A stretch of 64,000 bases of DNA from Winslowiella toletana (GTDB taxonomy: Bacteria; Pseudomonadota; Gammaproteobacteria; Enterobacterales; Enterobacteriaceae), in assembly GCF_017875465.1 (NCBI RefSeq), contig NZ_JAGGMQ010000001.1:372001-436000 (forward strand). The letters are read 5' to 3'. A model generated the notes under the pieces. That model saw only the letters and a program-made list of their open reading frames with translations. It had not been told where the DNA came from and searched no databases. Both the position numbers and the translations under genes were made by a program. Shown here piece by piece: positions 62,142 to 64,000 of this stretch (its first letter is position 1; every line of letters starts with the position of its first letter).

Positions 62142-63026
62142 TTAGTTCCACACACTTTTTGAGAGTTCCGGTTTTTCAGCCATCAGCCGGTATTCTTCCG
62201 GCGTCAGGTTATTCAGGGATTCATGAGGCCGCTCGCTGTTGTATTCCGTCAGCCAGCGCTCTGTGATTTCCCGTGCTTCATTCAGCGTTCTGAACAGATA
62301 AAAATCCAGGATTTCTGTCCGGTACGTCCGGTTAAAGCGTTCGATAAAGGCATTCTGTGTCGGTTTGCCTGGCCTGATAAATTCCAGCATCACGCCATGG
62401 TCCTCAGCCCATTGTGCCAGAGCCAGTGATATCAGCTCCGGGCCGTTATCCATCCGCATCTTCAGCGGATATCCACGGTTTGCCACTATCCTGTCCAGCA
62501 CCCGCACAACCCGCTGCGCCGGGATATTCAGGTCAATTTCTATGGCCAGAGCCTCACGGTTAAAATCATCCACGACGTTGAAAGTCCGAAAACGTCGCCC
62601 ACATGTCAGCGCGTCGTGCATAAAATCAATCGACCAGCTCTGGTTGAGTGCTTCCGGCGTTGCCAGAGGAGCCGGATTGCGCACCGGAAGACGTTGTTTC
62701 CCCTTGCGGCGAAAATTGAGTTTCAGCAGGCAGTAAATCCGGTGAACACGCTTATGATTCCAGGCGTTACCCTGCCTGCGAAGTACCTGAAAAAGCTTCT
62801 TAAATCCGTATCGCGGATAGCGTTCTGCCAGTTCAGTCAGCGCCAGGATCACCGGTTCATCACGCCGGGTATCGGGCTGATAAAAATACACCGTCCTGCT
62901 CAGCGATACTGTCCTGCATGCCTGGCGGATGCTCATGGAAAATTGTGCAGTCAGATAGCTGACAAGCTCCCGCTTTATCGCTGGTTTTAGAGCTTTTTTT
63001 CGATAACGTCCTTCAGCGCCCGGCAT
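62142..63026 (-). CDS. IS3-family transposase OrfB
   Basis: A 294-residue DDE integrase-core protein: SIDFMHDALTCGRRFRTFNV (first D), RMDNGPELISLALAQW (second D) and PTQNAFIERFNRTYR (E). Normally made by -1 frameshifting from OrfA at the A-rich stretch near 62995. Similar to IS1222 from Pantoea agglomerans, as I recall it. Confidence 0.9.
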   Translation of the reverse strand: MPGAEGRYRKKALKPAIKRELVSYLTAQFSMSIRQACRTVSLSRTVYFYQPDTRRDEPVILALTELAERYPRYGFKKLFQVLRRQGNAWNHKRVHRIYCLLKLNFRRKGKQRLPVRNPAPLATPEALNQSWSIDFMHDALTCGRRFRTFNVVDDFNREALAIEIDLNIPAQRVVRVLDRIVANRGYPLKMRMDNGPELISLALAQWAEDHGVMLEFIRPGKPTQNAFIERFNRTYRTEILDFYLFRTLNEAREITERWLTEYNSERPHESLNNLTPEEYRLMAEKPELSKSVWN

Positions 63027-63253
63027 TCCAGACTCAGGTCGGCGAACATCTGCTTCAGGCGACGATTCTCGTCTTCAAGATCTTTCATCTTTTTGATATC
63101 TGAAGCCTCCATTCCGCCGTACTTTGCTTTCCAGTTGTAATAGCTGGCTTCGGATATTGCCGCTTCGCGGCAGACGTCCTTAACGGTACGTCCGGCTTCG
63201 ACAGACTTCAGAACGGCAATGATCTGGTGTTCGGTGAATCGGGCTTTACGCAT
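62987..63253 (-). CDS. IS3-family transposase OrfA
   Basis: An 88-residue helix-turn-helix protein, MRKARFTEHQIIAVLKSVEA onward, with a C-terminal zipper (MKDLEDENRRLKQMFADLSL). ATG 63253 has GAGGAG 6 bases upstream. Confidence 0.9.
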   Translation of the reverse strand: MRKARFTEHQIIAVLKSVEAGRTVKDVCREAAISEASYYNWKAKYGGMEASDIKKMKDLEDENRRLKQMFADLSLECRALKDVIEKKL

Positions 63254-63332
63254 GGCGATCTCCTCAGAGGACATAATCAGTATGTCGGAAGATCTCTAAA
63301 AGTGAATGGACCGTTTTATCGGGATACTTACA

Positions 63333-63726
63333 CTACTAGAACACCTAAACTTTCCGTATTGGCTAAATATCCATTATTAAAAACCAGAGCACTCTCTCGC
63401 TGATAAAGATCGGCCAATCTCTTTTCCAGAGCTACGTGCGCCAAGGTGTTCCCCGAGATATTACGTGACCCCCCAGAACCCGCACCGTACCTGCTCAGTG
63501 ATGCCTTGAAGTCATTAATAACTTGCTGATCCTGCCCCATTCCCAGATAGTCGTTACTGCACCAGACTTCAATCTTTTCATTCTGATAATCGGCCAGAGG
63601 GAAATGGCCGGCACTGCGAGAGAACTCGAGGAAGTGACGATATGCTTCCGTAGATTTCAAATGCTGCAATGTATGGAAAAAGATATCACTATAAATATCT
63701 TTATTCTCAACCTCAATTATCGACAT
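63333..63726 (-). pseudogene. 5-aminolevulinate synthase-like gene, 3'-truncated by IS
   Basis: The N-terminal 131 residues of an alpha-oxoamine synthase of the ALAS type: FLEFSRSAGHFPLA, VWCSNDYLGMGQ, RYGAGSGGSRNISGN, LEKRLADLYQRESALVFNNG. ALAS condenses glycine and succinyl-CoA. Enterobacteria make heme by the C5 route, so extra ALAS genes usually serve natural-product (C5N) pathways. The catalytic lysine region is lost; the frame ends in a stop inside the IS. ATG 63726 has GAGG 6 bases upstream. Confidence 0.85.
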
Positions 63727-63937
63727 GGCTCACCTCTGTTATAAAGTACACCCGCTAATAAAGCACACCCCTTTACAGTTCGACGATACCCCTTAAGTTA
63801 AATTTATTTAAATAATTTTAATAGATAAGCATTATTATTTACCACAAAAGATAATAACATTAAGAATTAATGACTAATTGCAGACAAGTGCAAATAGCGC
63901 AATGTAAATTGCGCTATTTACTTACCTATTTATATCA

Positions 63938-64000
63938 TTACTCTATACTGACGATCGCCTTACCAATATTTCCACCTTTAAGCATGGAAAGAAAAGCGTC
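63938..64000 (-). CDS. MDR-family oxidoreductase, C-terminal end only
   Basis: Twenty final residues (DAFLSMLKGGNIGKAIVSIE) before a TAA at 63938-63940. The pattern xxxxLxxGGNIGKxVxxI is the usual C-terminus of zinc-less medium-chain dehydrogenases (quinone oxidoreductase / crotonyl-CoA reductase group). The rest lies beyond the window. It runs in the same direction as the ALAS fragment, 211 bases upstream of it, and may belong to the same biosynthetic cluster. Confidence 0.65.
   Translation of the reverse strand, partial: DAFLSMLKGGNIGKAIVSIE

Larger units (their letters stand above)
62126..63332 (-). mobile_element. IS3-family element, IS1222-like
   Basis: A 1207-bp element whose ends both begin TGTAAG (read inwards), with further matching blocks over about 30 bases. 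The flanks (GGTTG at the left, CTACT at the right) show no target duplication, and the two neighbouring genes are different and both cut, which suggests an adjacent deletion or recombination between two copies. Confidence 0.85.

Noticed and set aside
34695..64000. Right attachment copy of the tRNA-Asn end
   Set aside because: No second CCAGTCAGAGGAGCCAA found; the element seems to continue past the window.

Overview
The window is a chromosomal segment of an enterobacterium, most likely an Erwiniaceae member (Pantoea/Erwinia-like). This is inferred from the gene order and protein similarity: fliR, rcsA, dsrB, yodD, yedP, yodC, yedI, yedA, vsr, yedJ and mtfA followed by tRNA-Asn, which is the Escherichia coli order interrupted by lineage-specific blocks. 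The IS1222-like element also fits. About 34.7 kb of core-type chromosome is followed by about 29.3 kb of an integrative element that starts at tRNA-Asn and runs off the right edge.

Core part. Bases 1-11,900 hold the end of a flagellar operon (fliR), the capsule activator rcsA with an upstream RcsAB box, a chemoreceptor, and small stress genes (dsrB, a Pmp3/YqaE peptide, yodD). They also hold a compact dsrA sRNA, a candidate unnamed sRNA, and a two-gene compatible-solute operon (phosphatase mpgP/yedP plus a glucosyl-3-phosphoglycerate-synthase-like enzyme). A LexA-like repressor and a holin-like gene share an operator palindrome, and yodC, yedI, yedA and vsr follow. Bases 12,000-30,300 are rich in sugar genes. 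A DeoR regulator leads an ABC transporter, an allulose-6-P-epimerase-like enzyme, a ROK kinase and a PfkB kinase. An AA10 chitin-active LPMO and an AA10-like paralogue lacking the copper histidines come next. A nucleoside hydrolase and an ascorbate-type PTS with a second epimerase end the block, the PTS under a divergent LacI-family regulator with twin operators. A tripartite CGGTCA element of identical spacing precedes both the ABC operon and the nucleoside hydrolase. It ties these two units into one likely regulon.

Integrative element. A P4/HPI-type tyrosine integrase lies just inside tRNA-Asn. Next comes an AT-rich cargo module: an MFS exporter divergent from a 39-codon peptide gene and a radical SAM/SPASM-like enzyme, which I read as a ribosomal peptide natural product (RiPP) cluster of no family I recognise. 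The transfer backbone follows: AlpA, a DUF2857-like protein, a C4 zinc-finger protein, a complete VirB1-VirB11 type IV secretion set (VirB3-VirB4 fused, an Eex-like lipoprotein and a VirB7-like lipoprotein), a disrupted TrbM/KikA gene, a palindrome-rich candidate oriT, and a MobB coupling protein with a MobC relaxase. Three identical IS630 copies, a nested IS3-family element, an IS1 remnant and an IS1222-like element scar the island. The last one joins a 5'-truncated ArdC-like gene to a 3'-truncated 5-aminolevulinate synthase gene, which looks like an IS-mediated deletion. Beyond it the window ends inside an MDR oxidoreductase gene, so more cargo probably lies to the right.

The candidates for new biology are the peptide/radical-SAM/exporter module, the histidine-less AA10 protein, the repressor/holin pair with shared operators, and the shared CGGTCA control element.
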